Assembly (NCBI GenBank): GCA_028711875.1
Contig: JAQTRJ010000171.1
Coordinates: forward strand, 1-5,570
DNA: 5,570 nucleotides
Direction: 5' to 3'
Source of the DNA: a bacterium
Lineage (GTDB): Bacteria; Electryoneota; RPQS01
Positions 1 to 5,570 of the stretch are shown piece after piece (the first letter of the stretch is position 1; every line of letters starts with the position of its first letter). Below the pieces are notes generated by a model that worked only from the letters and a program-made list of their open reading frames with translations, searched no databases and was not told where the DNA came from. A program made the position numbers and the translations under genes.

Positions 1-1090
1 CCATGGTGCCGCCGATCGCCCAACGCCGGTGCTGTTTCCAGTAAGCATAGAGCGTCATCGGCCCAACACCCGCCGAATAGGCGCGCCGCACGTAGGCGCT
101 GCGCCAGCCGTTCCAGTGCAGACGCAGCGCGGTGGACATGTCCTCGCAGATGGATTCCTCATCCCACCCGCCCACGTCGTCGAGCGCGCGGCGGCGCATG
201 ACGAAGTTCGTGCCGCAGCACATGGCCATTCCGACGACTGCTTTACCTTCGAGAATCGTGTCGTAATGGAGCATTTCCTGCTGCGCAGCGGCGCGGCATA
301 CCAGCGTGGAATCGTAGTTTTCGTAGACCTGAGCCGTTTGGACGAACGCCAGCGTCTCGTCGGCGTGAAGAATCGGCACGGTTTTCTCAAGGAAATCCGG
401 CTGCACCTTCTGATCGGCGTCGAAAATCGCGATATAGTCGGCGGGCGGGTGCAGCATCTTCATCGCGTCGTTCAGCGCCCGTCCCTTATTGCCGCGATTG
501 CGAACGTGCAGCACGCCCACGCCGTATTCCGCGGCGATTCCCTCCGCCTGTGCTTTGTAGTCCGGCTTGCGTGAGTTCTCGACCAGCCATACCGACGCAT
601 TCGGATAGCGGAGATGCGCAATGCTGGACATGCTCCGCCGCAGAATCTCCGGTTCCTCGTCGCAACACGGCACGAGCACTACCACCGACGGGGCGGGTCC
701 CGCGAGGGGCGGTACGTCGGGAATTCGGTATTTGGCAATGCCGCGCCGGCACTGGATCAAGTAGTGCAGCCACTGCCAGATCACGATGATCTCGGCTGTA
801 ATCAACACGACGAGACCGGCCGTGTGAGCCAGATCATGCCAATTTGAAAACAGACGCGCCGGATGCGCCAGTTTCCCGATCACGTATTCCAAAAACGGAA
901 TGCGCAACACCTGAGCCAGGATAAACACAGCCAGCATCACGCCAAACCAGAGATTGACCGTCCGACGCAGCGCCGCCGGGCGACGCCCCTCAGCAAACAC
1001 CTCATTGATTCGGCTGGGGCCGCGATAGAAGACTCCCAGCAGGAGCAGGAAGGTGAGAATCAGGGCCAGCGGGAAGACCGTGTACAGCAA
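1..1090 (-). CDS. Processive family 2 glycosyltransferase, cellulose-synthase-like (3' end outside window)
   Basis: This is an inner-membrane enzyme that likely adds sugars from a nucleotide-sugar donor to a growing polysaccharide. The window holds its first 363 codons; the C-terminal membrane part lies beyond the left edge. Membrane segments are seen at about residues 1-22, 47-67 and 90-112. A cytoplasmic GT-A domain starts near 133 (SVVVLVPCCDEEPE). Motifs in order are K202 in NKGRALN, the metal-binding DxD at 224-226 (FDADQ), CGTNFVMRRRAL at 292-303, the catalytic-base ED at 316-317 (a Cys replaces the Thr of the usual TED) and the acceptor motif QHRRW at 353-357. QxxRW marks the processive subgroup (cellulose, hyaluronan, curdlan and chitin synthases). 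The first conserved Asp pair appears replaced by E171-N172. Start: an in-frame TAA lies nine codons upstream with no ATG between, and AGGA (1097-1100) sits six bases before TTG at 1090. The GT39 gene lies 96 bp upstream on the same strand. Product polymer unknown. Confidence 0.9.
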   Translation of the reverse strand, partial: MLYTVFPLALILTFLLLLGVFYRGPSRINEVFAEGRRPAALRRTVNLWFGVMLAVFILAQVLRIPFLEYVIGKLAHPARLFSNWHDLAHTAGLVVLITAEIIVIWQWLHYLIQCRRGIAKYRIPDVPPLAGPAPSVVVLVPCCDEEPEILRRSMSSIAHLRYPNASVWLVENSRKPDYKAQAEGIAAEYGVGVLHVRNRGNKGRALNDAMKMLHPPADYIAIFDADQKVQPDFLEKTVPILHADETLAFVQTAQVYENYDSTLVCRAAAQQEMLHYDTILEGKAVVGMAMCCGTNFVMRRRALDDVGGWDEESICEDMSTALRLHWNGWRSAYVRRAYSAGVGPMTLYAYWKQHRRWAIGGTM

Positions 1091-1096
1091 ATGAAG

Positions 1097-1100
1097 TCCT
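1097..1100 (-). promoter_or_regulatory. Ribosome binding site that fixes the TTG start of the GT2 gene
   Basis: Read on the minus strand, AGGA is followed by CTTCAT and then TTG. The six-base spacing is near ideal. No ATG or GTG occurs in this frame between the upstream TAA and this TTG, so the site decides the start. Confidence 0.65.
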
Positions 1101-1148
1101 GAGGTGTTATGGAATTAGCGGGCGGATCGGAATGCACCATGACATGAC

Positions 1149-1177
1149 AATATACGTCGCATCAGCGAGTCTGTCAA
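1149..1177 (-). promoter_or_regulatory. Near-consensus sigma-70-type promoter for the GT2 gene
   Basis: On the minus strand a perfect -35 box TTGACA (1172-1177) is separated by exactly 17 bp from TATATT (1149-1154), which matches the -10 consensus at five of six positions. Transcription should start near 1141-1143, giving a leader of about 50 bases before the TTG start at 1090. The -35 box begins ten bases beyond the GT39 stop codon. The GT2 gene can therefore probably be transcribed on its own as well as by readthrough from GT39. This is a prediction from sequence only; the host sigma factor's preference is unknown. Confidence 0.65.
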
Positions 1178-1186
1178 CCGAAAATC

Positions 1187-2638
1187 CTAATTGCGAAAAT
1201 TCGTCGAATCGGGTTCAAATACCGTCACGGTGATATCATGAATCGAAGGCAACCACGGATTTCTTCTAACCCCGTCGGCAATCCGCACCGTGCCGGCGTT
1301 CCGACGACCGTGGGTTATGTAATCCAGGAGCGAATCCTCGAAAGCCATCGGCTCATACATGTAGCTTTTTACCAGAATGATGCGATCCGCCTCGTCGAAT
1401 ACCGAAAAGACTCCTTCCGTGGAGTGCGGCGCAATCAGCCGAACGCCGGGCGGCGGGGCAAAATAATATCCGAAGGCATCGCTGGAGAAGTGTTTGACGA
1501 GAAACACGAGATCGCCCGTCCGTGAGCGCCGCTCGACTTCGTTCGCGGTTTCGCGCCACGGGTCTTTATCCAAGCCGGTATGATAGAGGAACAAGGCGTG
1601 GGTGGTCAACAGCGCGAGCACAACCGCAGTAACGATTTTGCCCCACCGCGGGAATTGCGCCAGCGACCACGCCATGAGCAGCGCCACCATCGCCGCCGCC
1701 GGAATCGTGTAGCGATCATAGTAGATGGGGGTGACGAGCCGCGAGAGGAGCCACGGAAGCGCGGTAAACGACAAGCCCACGACGACCAAGAAGACAATTC
1801 TCCTCCGCGCGACGGCCTCCCGCCTGAGGCCAAGCCAGAGTCCGGTAAAAATCACGAGCGCCGCGACGACCGCGAGATATGCGGTCATGAAGTAGGTCTT
1901 GAACGTTCCAAACAGGTTCGCTATCCACGGCATGGGAATCCACGCGCCGGGACCGGTTCCGGCGAATTTCTTGCCGATTGAATTCGAGACCAGCCACAGC
2001 TGCGGAAGAAACAGCACGGCCATGATCGCGAGCAAGCCCAGCCAAGACCCGATCCGGCGCGCGCGCGCATCGGCAGCATCCCGGCGCAGGATCAGCCATC
2101 CGATGCTCTCAGCGACGAGCAGAAACGGTGCGTAAGGATGAGCATAGAGTGCGAGCAGCGTAAAGAACAGATACGCGGCAATCCGTCCGGTCGTCCATTT
2201 TTCGAGCAGCCGCAGGAAGGCATGGAGCGATGCGAGAGCGGCCAGCAGGAAAAGAGCATAGGGACGCGCGTCTTGAGAATAGAAGACAGCGAACGGATTG
2301 ATCGCCAGAATCAGCGCCGCGATCCCGGCCGTGATTTTCGAAAAGAATCTCGCGCCGAACAGATAGAGCGCCAGCACCGACAGCGTCCCGAAGATCACCG
2401 AGGGAAAGCGGAGGGAAAACTCGGACGTTCCGAAAACGCGGCACCACCCGCGTTCGATCAGGTAGTAGGCGATCCCCTGGGTCTGCACTTTTAAATCACC
2501 GATAAGACTCGGCAAAGGCGCACAAACACGGCGATAGGTGAAGCCTTCGTCCAGCCACAAACTCTCATCAGCCAGCCCCCATACGCGGAGGATAGCGGCA
2601 AGCAGCAAAGCAATAAGGAGCAGGCGGTGAATTCGCAC
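1187..2638 (-). CDS. Multipass membrane glycosyltransferase, GT39/PMT_2-like (GT-C fold)
   Basis: This is a complete 483-residue membrane protein that likely transfers a sugar from a polyprenyl-phosphate donor to a glycan, lipid or protein on the outer face of the cytoplasmic membrane. The first helix (about 5-21) is followed by LWLDEGFT at 28-34, whose D30-E31 is the acidic pair in the first outer loop of GT-C enzymes. Also typical are FGTSEFSLRFPS (69-80), YSQDARPYALF (120-130), HPYAPFLLVAES (167-178) and YYDRYTIPA (306-314). About ten hydrophobic segments reach to about residue 352. A soluble tail (about 355-483) opens with DPWRETANEVERR, as is usual for this group. Length is normal. The start is GTG at 2638: an in-frame TGA lies upstream with no other start between, although the Shine-Dalgarno match is poor. 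The stop is TAG. The GT2 gene follows 96 bp downstream on the same strand. Substrate cannot be told; the family assignment is firm, the role inferred. Confidence 0.88.
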   Translation of the reverse strand: MRIHRLLLIALLLAAILRVWGLADESLWLDEGFTYRRVCAPLPSLIGDLKVQTQGIAYYLIERGWCRVFGTSEFSLRFPSVIFGTLSVLALYLFGARFFSKITAGIAALILAINPFAVFYSQDARPYALFLLAALASLHAFLRLLEKWTTGRIAAYLFFTLLALYAHPYAPFLLVAESIGWLILRRDAADARARRIGSWLGLLAIMAVLFLPQLWLVSNSIGKKFAGTGPGAWIPMPWIANLFGTFKTYFMTAYLAVVAALVIFTGLWLGLRREAVARRRIVFLVVVGLSFTALPWLLSRLVTPIYYDRYTIPAAAMVALLMAWSLAQFPRWGKIVTAVVLALLTTHALFLYHTGLDKDPWRETANEVERRSRTGDLVFLVKHFSSDAFGYYFAPPPGVRLIAPHSTEGVFSVFDEADRIILVKSYMYEPMAFEDSLLDYITHGRRNAGTVRIADGVRRNPWLPSIHDITVTVFEPDSTNFRN

Positions 2639-2682
2639 AGTCGTCTGGTGGAGATGGAAGGAGTGACGAAAGGAGATATTTC

Positions 2683-2711
2683 AAGATAGTTCACGTTTTG
2701 GAGAGTAACAA
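2683..2711 (-). promoter_or_regulatory. Possible promoter for the GT39 gene
   Basis: On the minus strand TTGTTA (2706-2711, four of six matches) and TATCTT (2683-2688, four of six) are separated by 17 bp. They lie 45 bp or more upstream of the GTG start at 2638. The elements are weak and the region is AT-rich, so a chance match is possible. The position is right for a gene that has no co-directional neighbour immediately upstream. Confidence 0.3.
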
Positions 2712-2803
2712 GCGATCTTTCCAAAAATGACAATGCAATAATTACATAGCATGCATGACCAGCGAGAGGTGCGGGCACGAATTGCATAGCTACAGTGTGA
2801 TCC

Positions 2804-2838
2804 TTGCTATTCTACGGCGGAGAGGCTATATTTATATT
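2804..2838 (+). promoter_or_regulatory. Candidate promoter for the protease gene with doubled -10 box
   Basis: TTGCTA (2804-2809, four of six matches to TTGACA) is followed after exactly 17 bp by TATATT (2827-2832). A second identical TATATT follows at once (2833-2838). Transcription would begin around 2840-2846, leaving a leader of about 50 bases before the ATG at 2895. The -35 box overlaps GCTAT, the inverted partner of ATAGC at 2786-2790. That would suit an operator, but this is inference. Confidence 0.5.
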
Positions 2839-2879
2839 CTATCGGGATGGATTAAATTGTCGTCCCACGAATCAAGCTT

Positions 2880-2884
2880 GGAGG
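2880..2884 (+). promoter_or_regulatory. Ribosome binding site of the protease gene
   Basis: GGAGG lies ten bases before the ATG at 2895. The closer AAAGG (2890-2894) touches the start codon and is too near to act well. This supports the ATG over the in-frame GTG (2907) and TTG (2910 and 2943) further in. Confidence 0.55.
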
Positions 2885-2894
2885 CTCTGAAAGG

Positions 2895-4394
2895 ATGGTT
2901 CGCAGCGTGTTGTCTTCATGTAGTGCCGGTTATCACAGCAGATTGTGGGTGATCGCGGCCGCCTTGATCGTTCTAACTATCACGTCGCCGGGTAAAGCGC
3001 AAGTCAGCGCCGGCGGCACGCCGCCCAGCTTTTCGCTGAGCATCGCCGCCGTACCAGCCACCGTGGCCCTCCCGCCCGTGGATGTGGCCGTCTATCTGGC
3101 GGAAGATGCGCGGTCTGCGAAAGACGAACCGCTGCGCATCGGCGCACCGGTAGACGTTCGCTTCACGCTCGGACAGTCCGGAGACTGGACAGAACTGACA
3201 GACGGCGGGCGCATCTGGCGGCTGCGCATTGTCTCGCGCGGCGCGCTCGCATTGGGTTTGCTCTATGACCGCTGGATCCTTCCCGAAGGCGCCGAGCTAT
3301 TTCTCTACAATGACGACCACAGTCACGTGATCGGCGCGTTCACCTCATCCAACAACTGGGCGGACGGGACGAACATCACTCAGCCGGTCATGGGCGACGC
3401 CGTAACCCTCGAATACTACGAACCGCCAGCCGCGCGCGGTACGGGCGAACTCTCGATCTCCACAGTCGGGCACATCTACCGCGATCTCTATGGCGGCCGG
3501 TTGCTCGATGACTATGGCGAGTCCGGCACGTGCAACAACAACGTGAACTGCCCGGAAGGCGATCCGTGGCAGAGCGAAAAGCGCGGCGTGGCCATGATTC
3601 TCGAAGGCGGCTGGCGGATTTGCAGCGGGTCGCTCGTCAACAACGCCCGCAACGACTTCACCCCGTACTTCCTGACGGCCAACCACTGCCTGGGGAATCT
3701 CAATAGCTGGGTGTTCATGTTCAACTATGAAAGCCCCGGCTGTCAGAATCAAAACGGTCCCACCAACCAAACCGTGGCCAACGCCACGCTGCGGGCGACC
3801 TACACGGCGTCGGACTTCGCGCTGATCGAGCTTTCGAGTTCGGTGCCGCTGACCTATAATCCCTATTTCAACGGCTGGAATCGAGAAGACGTTGCCGCTA
3901 CGAACTCCGTGTGCATTCATCATCCGGCGGGCGATATCAAGAAAATCAGCTTCGACGATAATCCGCCGGTCAGCGACCGTTATCTGGGCAATCAAGGAGT
4001 CACCGATTCGCACTGGAAGATCGCGCAGTGGGACGACGGCACGACCGAAGGCGGATCGTCCGGTTCGCCGCTGTTCGATCAGAATCACCGGATCACCGGC
4101 CAGCTTCACGGCGGCTACGCGTCGTGCACCAGCCTGACCTCCGACTGGTACGGAAAGTTCGCCATGTCGTGGAACTACGGCGGCAGCGCATCGTCACGGC
4201 TGCGCGACTGGCTCGATCCCGATGACACCGGACTGCTTGCTCTCAGCGGAATTGATCCGAATATCTCCGGGCGCATCGGCGGCACGGTCACCGACGGCAA
4301 TGCGCAGCCGCTCGAGAACGTCCGCGTGGCTCCCGTCGGCGGAACGGCGGAGACCTTCACCGACGCCGACGGCGAGTATATGCTCGGCTTATAG
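2895..4394 (+). CDS. Secreted lysyl-endopeptidase-like serine protease (family S1), ending at an amber codon inside the next domain
   Basis: This is an exported endopeptidase with the layout of Achromobacter lyticus protease I (API, Lys-C). Residues 1-36 form a signal peptide: a long n-region, hydrophobic core 17-30, cut near GKAQ. A propeptide runs to about 207, close to the 205-residue prepro part of API. The protease domain begins at GESGTC (208-213). Its triad is H264 (TANHC), D307 (SDFALIEL) and S389 (GSSGSP). C213, C219, C243, C265, C283 and C411 match the six disulfide cysteines of API. H405 (GQLHGG) and D417 (SDWYG) match API His210 and the lysine-binding Asp225. Y363 sits where API has Trp169. 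C340 is extra. The domain ends with RLRDWLDPDDTG (435-446). A carboxypeptidase-regulatory-like domain starts at 459 but is cut by TAG after DADGEYMLGL. The same frame stays open for 392 further codons, so the stop looks secondary. Cleavage after lysine is inferred from D417. Confidence 0.88.
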   Translation: MVRSVLSSCSAGYHSRLWVIAAALIVLTITSPGKAQVSAGGTPPSFSLSIAAVPATVALPPVDVAVYLAEDARSAKDEPLRIGAPVDVRFTLGQSGDWTELTDGGRIWRLRIVSRGALALGLLYDRWILPEGAELFLYNDDHSHVIGAFTSSNNWADGTNITQPVMGDAVTLEYYEPPAARGTGELSISTVGHIYRDLYGGRLLDDYGESGTCNNNVNCPEGDPWQSEKRGVAMILEGGWRICSGSLVNNARNDFTPYFLTANHCLGNLNSWVFMFNYESPGCQNQNGPTNQTVANATLRATYTASDFALIELSSSVPLTYNPYFNGWNREDVAATNSVCIHHPAGDIKKISFDDNPPVSDRYLGNQGVTDSHWKIAQWDDGTTEGGSSGSPLFDQNHRITGQLHGGYASCTSLTSDWYGKFAMSWNYGGSASSRLRDWLDPDDTGLLALSGIDPNISGRIGGTVTDGNAQPLENVRVAPVGGTAETFTDADGEYMLGL

Positions 4395-4764
4395 GAAGGA
4401 ACGTTCGATCTCGAGTTTACCAAGTTCGGATATCAGCGCGTACTCGAGGAAGAGGTCGTGGTCGAACAGGGTGATACGACGTGGGTGAATGAAGTGCTTA
4501 CCTCCGTGCCCTTCGGCGTGTTGTCCGGAACGGTGGTCACGCAGGCAGGGACACCGATTCAGGGCGCTTCTGTGGTCATCCGCAACACGCCGCTGGACAC
4601 TCTGACAACCGATGCGGAAGGACACTTCCTGGCCGACCTGCCGGCCACAAGTGTCGTCGTCCATGCGGAGATGCAGATCAATTTGGCAACACCGCTGATC
4701 ATCGAGACCGATACCACGCTCATCGTCGCGGCGGGCGATACCACGACGGCGGAGATCACGCTGT
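4269..4764 (+). repeat. Two tandem carboxypeptidase-regulatory-like domain repeats, the first split by the amber codon
   Basis: Two successive protein-level repeats of about 80 residues share the pattern GT-V at the first strand, a QPLENVRV or TPIQGASVVI strand, then TDADGEY or TDAEGHF, followed by a short turn. They are diverged at the DNA level, so this is a domain repeat and not a recent duplication. A third copy begins near 5448, after the intervening module. Confidence 0.6.
4392..4394 (+). other. In-frame amber codon interrupting the protease gene
   Basis: TAG stands at codon 500 between GGC-TTA and GAA-GGA. Translation in the same frame before and after gives one continuous carboxypeptidase-regulatory-like domain: DGEYMLGL, stop, EGTFDLEFTKFGY. 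In the two later copies of this domain the aligned residue is proline (ADLPA, SDVPA). A single C-to-T change from CAG (Gln), or a T-to-A change from TTG (Leu), would explain the stop; a proline codon would need two changes. Confidence 0.8.
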
Positions 4765-5570
4765 TCATCGCCATGATCGAGCCGACGACTCCCGACGGCT
4801 ATGGCTACCTCGCCTACGACCGTTTGGATCGCGATCTGCCTGCGCCCTATGACTGGGTCGAGCTGGATCCCACGCAGGGATTTCCGGGCGTCGAGTTTAC
4901 CTATCCCCACCACGACACCGCCACCTTCTTCCCCGCCCCCTTCCCGATGTCTTTTTATGGAGCGGACGGGGACACGCTGACCGTGAATCCCAACGGCTGG
5001 ATGCTGCCGGGCGTGCATCACGATCGCGGACAGCAGAATCGTCCGATTCCGTACAACGGTCTGGATCCCGCCGGAATCATCGCGCCGTTCTGGGCGGACA
5101 TGAGACTGGGCTTAGGCGAACAGCAATTCGCGTGGCATGACACTATTGGAGGACGCTGGATTTTCGAGTTCATCAATCAGCGCTTGGTGTCGCCCAGTTC
5201 CTATTTCCAGAATTGGCAGGTTCATCTGCTGGACCCTGTGTTCCATCCGACGCTGACCGGCGATTGCGAAATTCTGTTCGTCTATGGGCTCATGGGGTAT
5301 ACGTCTCTTGGCACCGTCGGCATCGAAGCGCCATCGGAACAAACTGGCATTCAGGTACTCTACAACGCCGCGTTGAATCCGGCGTCCTGGCCCATCGAAA
5401 ATGGGGCGGCGATTCGCTTCACCACCGGCCACCCCACGCAAACCGGAACCGTGAACGGAACGCTCGCGCTGCATCCGCCCGTGGAAACTATCACGGCATT
5501 CGCGAAAATCGCGGGAGTGGATATTCCCTGCGATGAAGACGGAAACTTCCTGTCAAGCGACGTCCCGGCC
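4395..5570 (+). CDS. C-terminal continuation of the amber-interrupted protease: carboxypeptidase-regulatory-like repeats and an all-beta module (3' end outside window)
   Basis: These 392 codons continue the protease frame and run off the right edge. Numbered from the protease ATG, residues 501-537 complete the first carboxypeptidase-regulatory-like (transthyretin-like) domain. A second copy spans about 541-623 (GVLSGTV, then TDAEGHFLADLPA). A third starts near 852 (TVNGTLAL, then DEDGNFLSSDVPA). Between them, about 630-845, is a beta-rich aromatic module: PDGYGYLAYD, YDWVELD, PMSFYGADGDTLTVNPNGW, GIIAPFWADM, RWIFEF and GDCEILFVYG. I recognise its style from large secreted proteins of FCB-type bacteria but cannot name a family with confidence. 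These parts would serve adhesion, spacing or sorting rather than catalysis. If the stop is real and not read through, no signal peptide precedes this part. GTG at 4458 has AGGA seven bases before it and could allow re-initiation, but it starts mid-domain, so an independent gene is unlikely. Best read as the 3' part of a broken or miscalled gene. Confidence 0.75.

Larger units (their letters stand above)
2639..2894. other. Divergent intergenic region between GT39 and protease genes
   Basis: These 256 bp separate two divergently transcribed genes and are clearly more AT-rich than the flanking coding sequence. Short open frames here show no codon bias, no family resemblance and no continuity with either gene. 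The region holds a candidate promoter for each direction. It also holds CATAGC repeated at 2745-2750 and 2785-2790, with the inverted form GCTAT at 2806-2810. I see no tRNA, riboswitch or terminator. Confidence 0.7.

Noticed and set aside
29..574. 181-codon plus-strand open frame at the left edge
   Set aside because: It is antisense to the GT2 catalytic domain, whose DxD, ED and QxxRW motifs are all on the minus strand.
1061..1140. Possible leaderless 26-codon frame starting at ATG 1140 (minus strand), next to the predicted transcript start
   Set aside because: Its start is near the predicted transcription start, but it overlaps the GT2 gene in another frame, has no recognisable content and contains codons expected of non-coding DNA.
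2057..2068. Alternating GC tract of 12 bases (possible Z-DNA)
   Set aside because: It lies inside the GT39 frame and is explained by Ala/Arg codons in a GC-rich cytoplasmic loop.
2755..2952. 65-codon plus-strand frame across the intergenic region into the protease start
   Set aside because: It overlaps the better-supported protease start and promoter, shows no codon bias, and has no recognisable product.
3345..4109. 254-codon open frame antisense to the protease domain
   Set aside because: It lies wholly opposite a strongly supported protease with intact motifs. Its translation shows no coherent domain, and such antisense frames are common in GC-rich genes.
4389..5021. 210-codon antisense open frame over the C-terminal domains
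   Set aside because: The plus-strand frame here carries recognisable domain repeats, while the antisense product is Arg/His-rich and low in recognisable content. It is a shadow.
4671..5570. Separate gene starting at ATG 4671 in the interrupted frame
   Set aside because: This ATG is in the middle of the second carboxypeptidase-regulatory-like domain and lacks a signal peptide. The domain continuity upstream shows it belongs to the protease reading frame.

Overview
The window is moderately GC-rich bacterial DNA. Its genes use GC-rich codons, Shine-Dalgarno-type start sites, and promoters resembling those read by the primary (sigma-70-like) sigma factor. Three things are present: two membrane glycosyltransferase genes on the minus strand, a divergent intergenic region, and a long secreted-protease gene on the plus strand. 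The protease plan is a prepro-region, a lysyl-endopeptidase-like S1 domain, then a tail of carboxypeptidase-regulatory-like domains around an all-beta module. I associate this plan with Bacteroidetes-like and FCB-superphylum or candidate-phylum bacteria, but that placement rests on general resemblance and is not proven by the sequence.

Positions 1-1090 (minus) hold the N-terminal 363 codons of a processive family-2 glycosyltransferase of the cellulose-synthase-like type. The gene runs off the left edge. Its start is a TTG with a well-placed AGGA, and a near-consensus promoter (TTGACA, 17 bp, TATATT) lies just upstream in the gap from the preceding gene. Positions 1187-2638 (minus) hold a complete 483-residue multipass GT-C glycosyltransferase of the GT39/PMT_2 type. 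The two enzymes are co-directional with a 96-bp gap. Together they suggest envelope glycan synthesis: a processive polymerase using nucleotide sugars plus a lipid-linked-sugar transferase. The sugars cannot be told from sequence.

Positions 2639-2894 form the divergent promoter region. A fair promoter with a doubled TATATT -10 element faces the protease, and a weaker one faces the GT39 gene.

From 2895 to the right edge there is one open frame broken only by a single amber codon (TAG, 4392-4394). The part before the stop encodes a signal peptide, a propeptide and a complete serine protease domain. That domain matches the layout of Achromobacter protease I (Lys-C): triad H264/D307/S389, six matching cysteines, and the Lys-specificity Asp. 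It is followed by half of a carboxypeptidase-regulatory-like beta-sandwich domain. The same frame then continues for 392 codons, with the rest of that domain, a second copy, an all-beta module of about 220 residues and the start of a third copy. The stop therefore cuts a domain in two. A nonsense mutation, a base-calling error or stop-codon readthrough are all possible. I think one of the first two is the likeliest explanation.

No RNA gene, CRISPR array, insertion sequence, attachment site or clear intrinsic terminator was seen.
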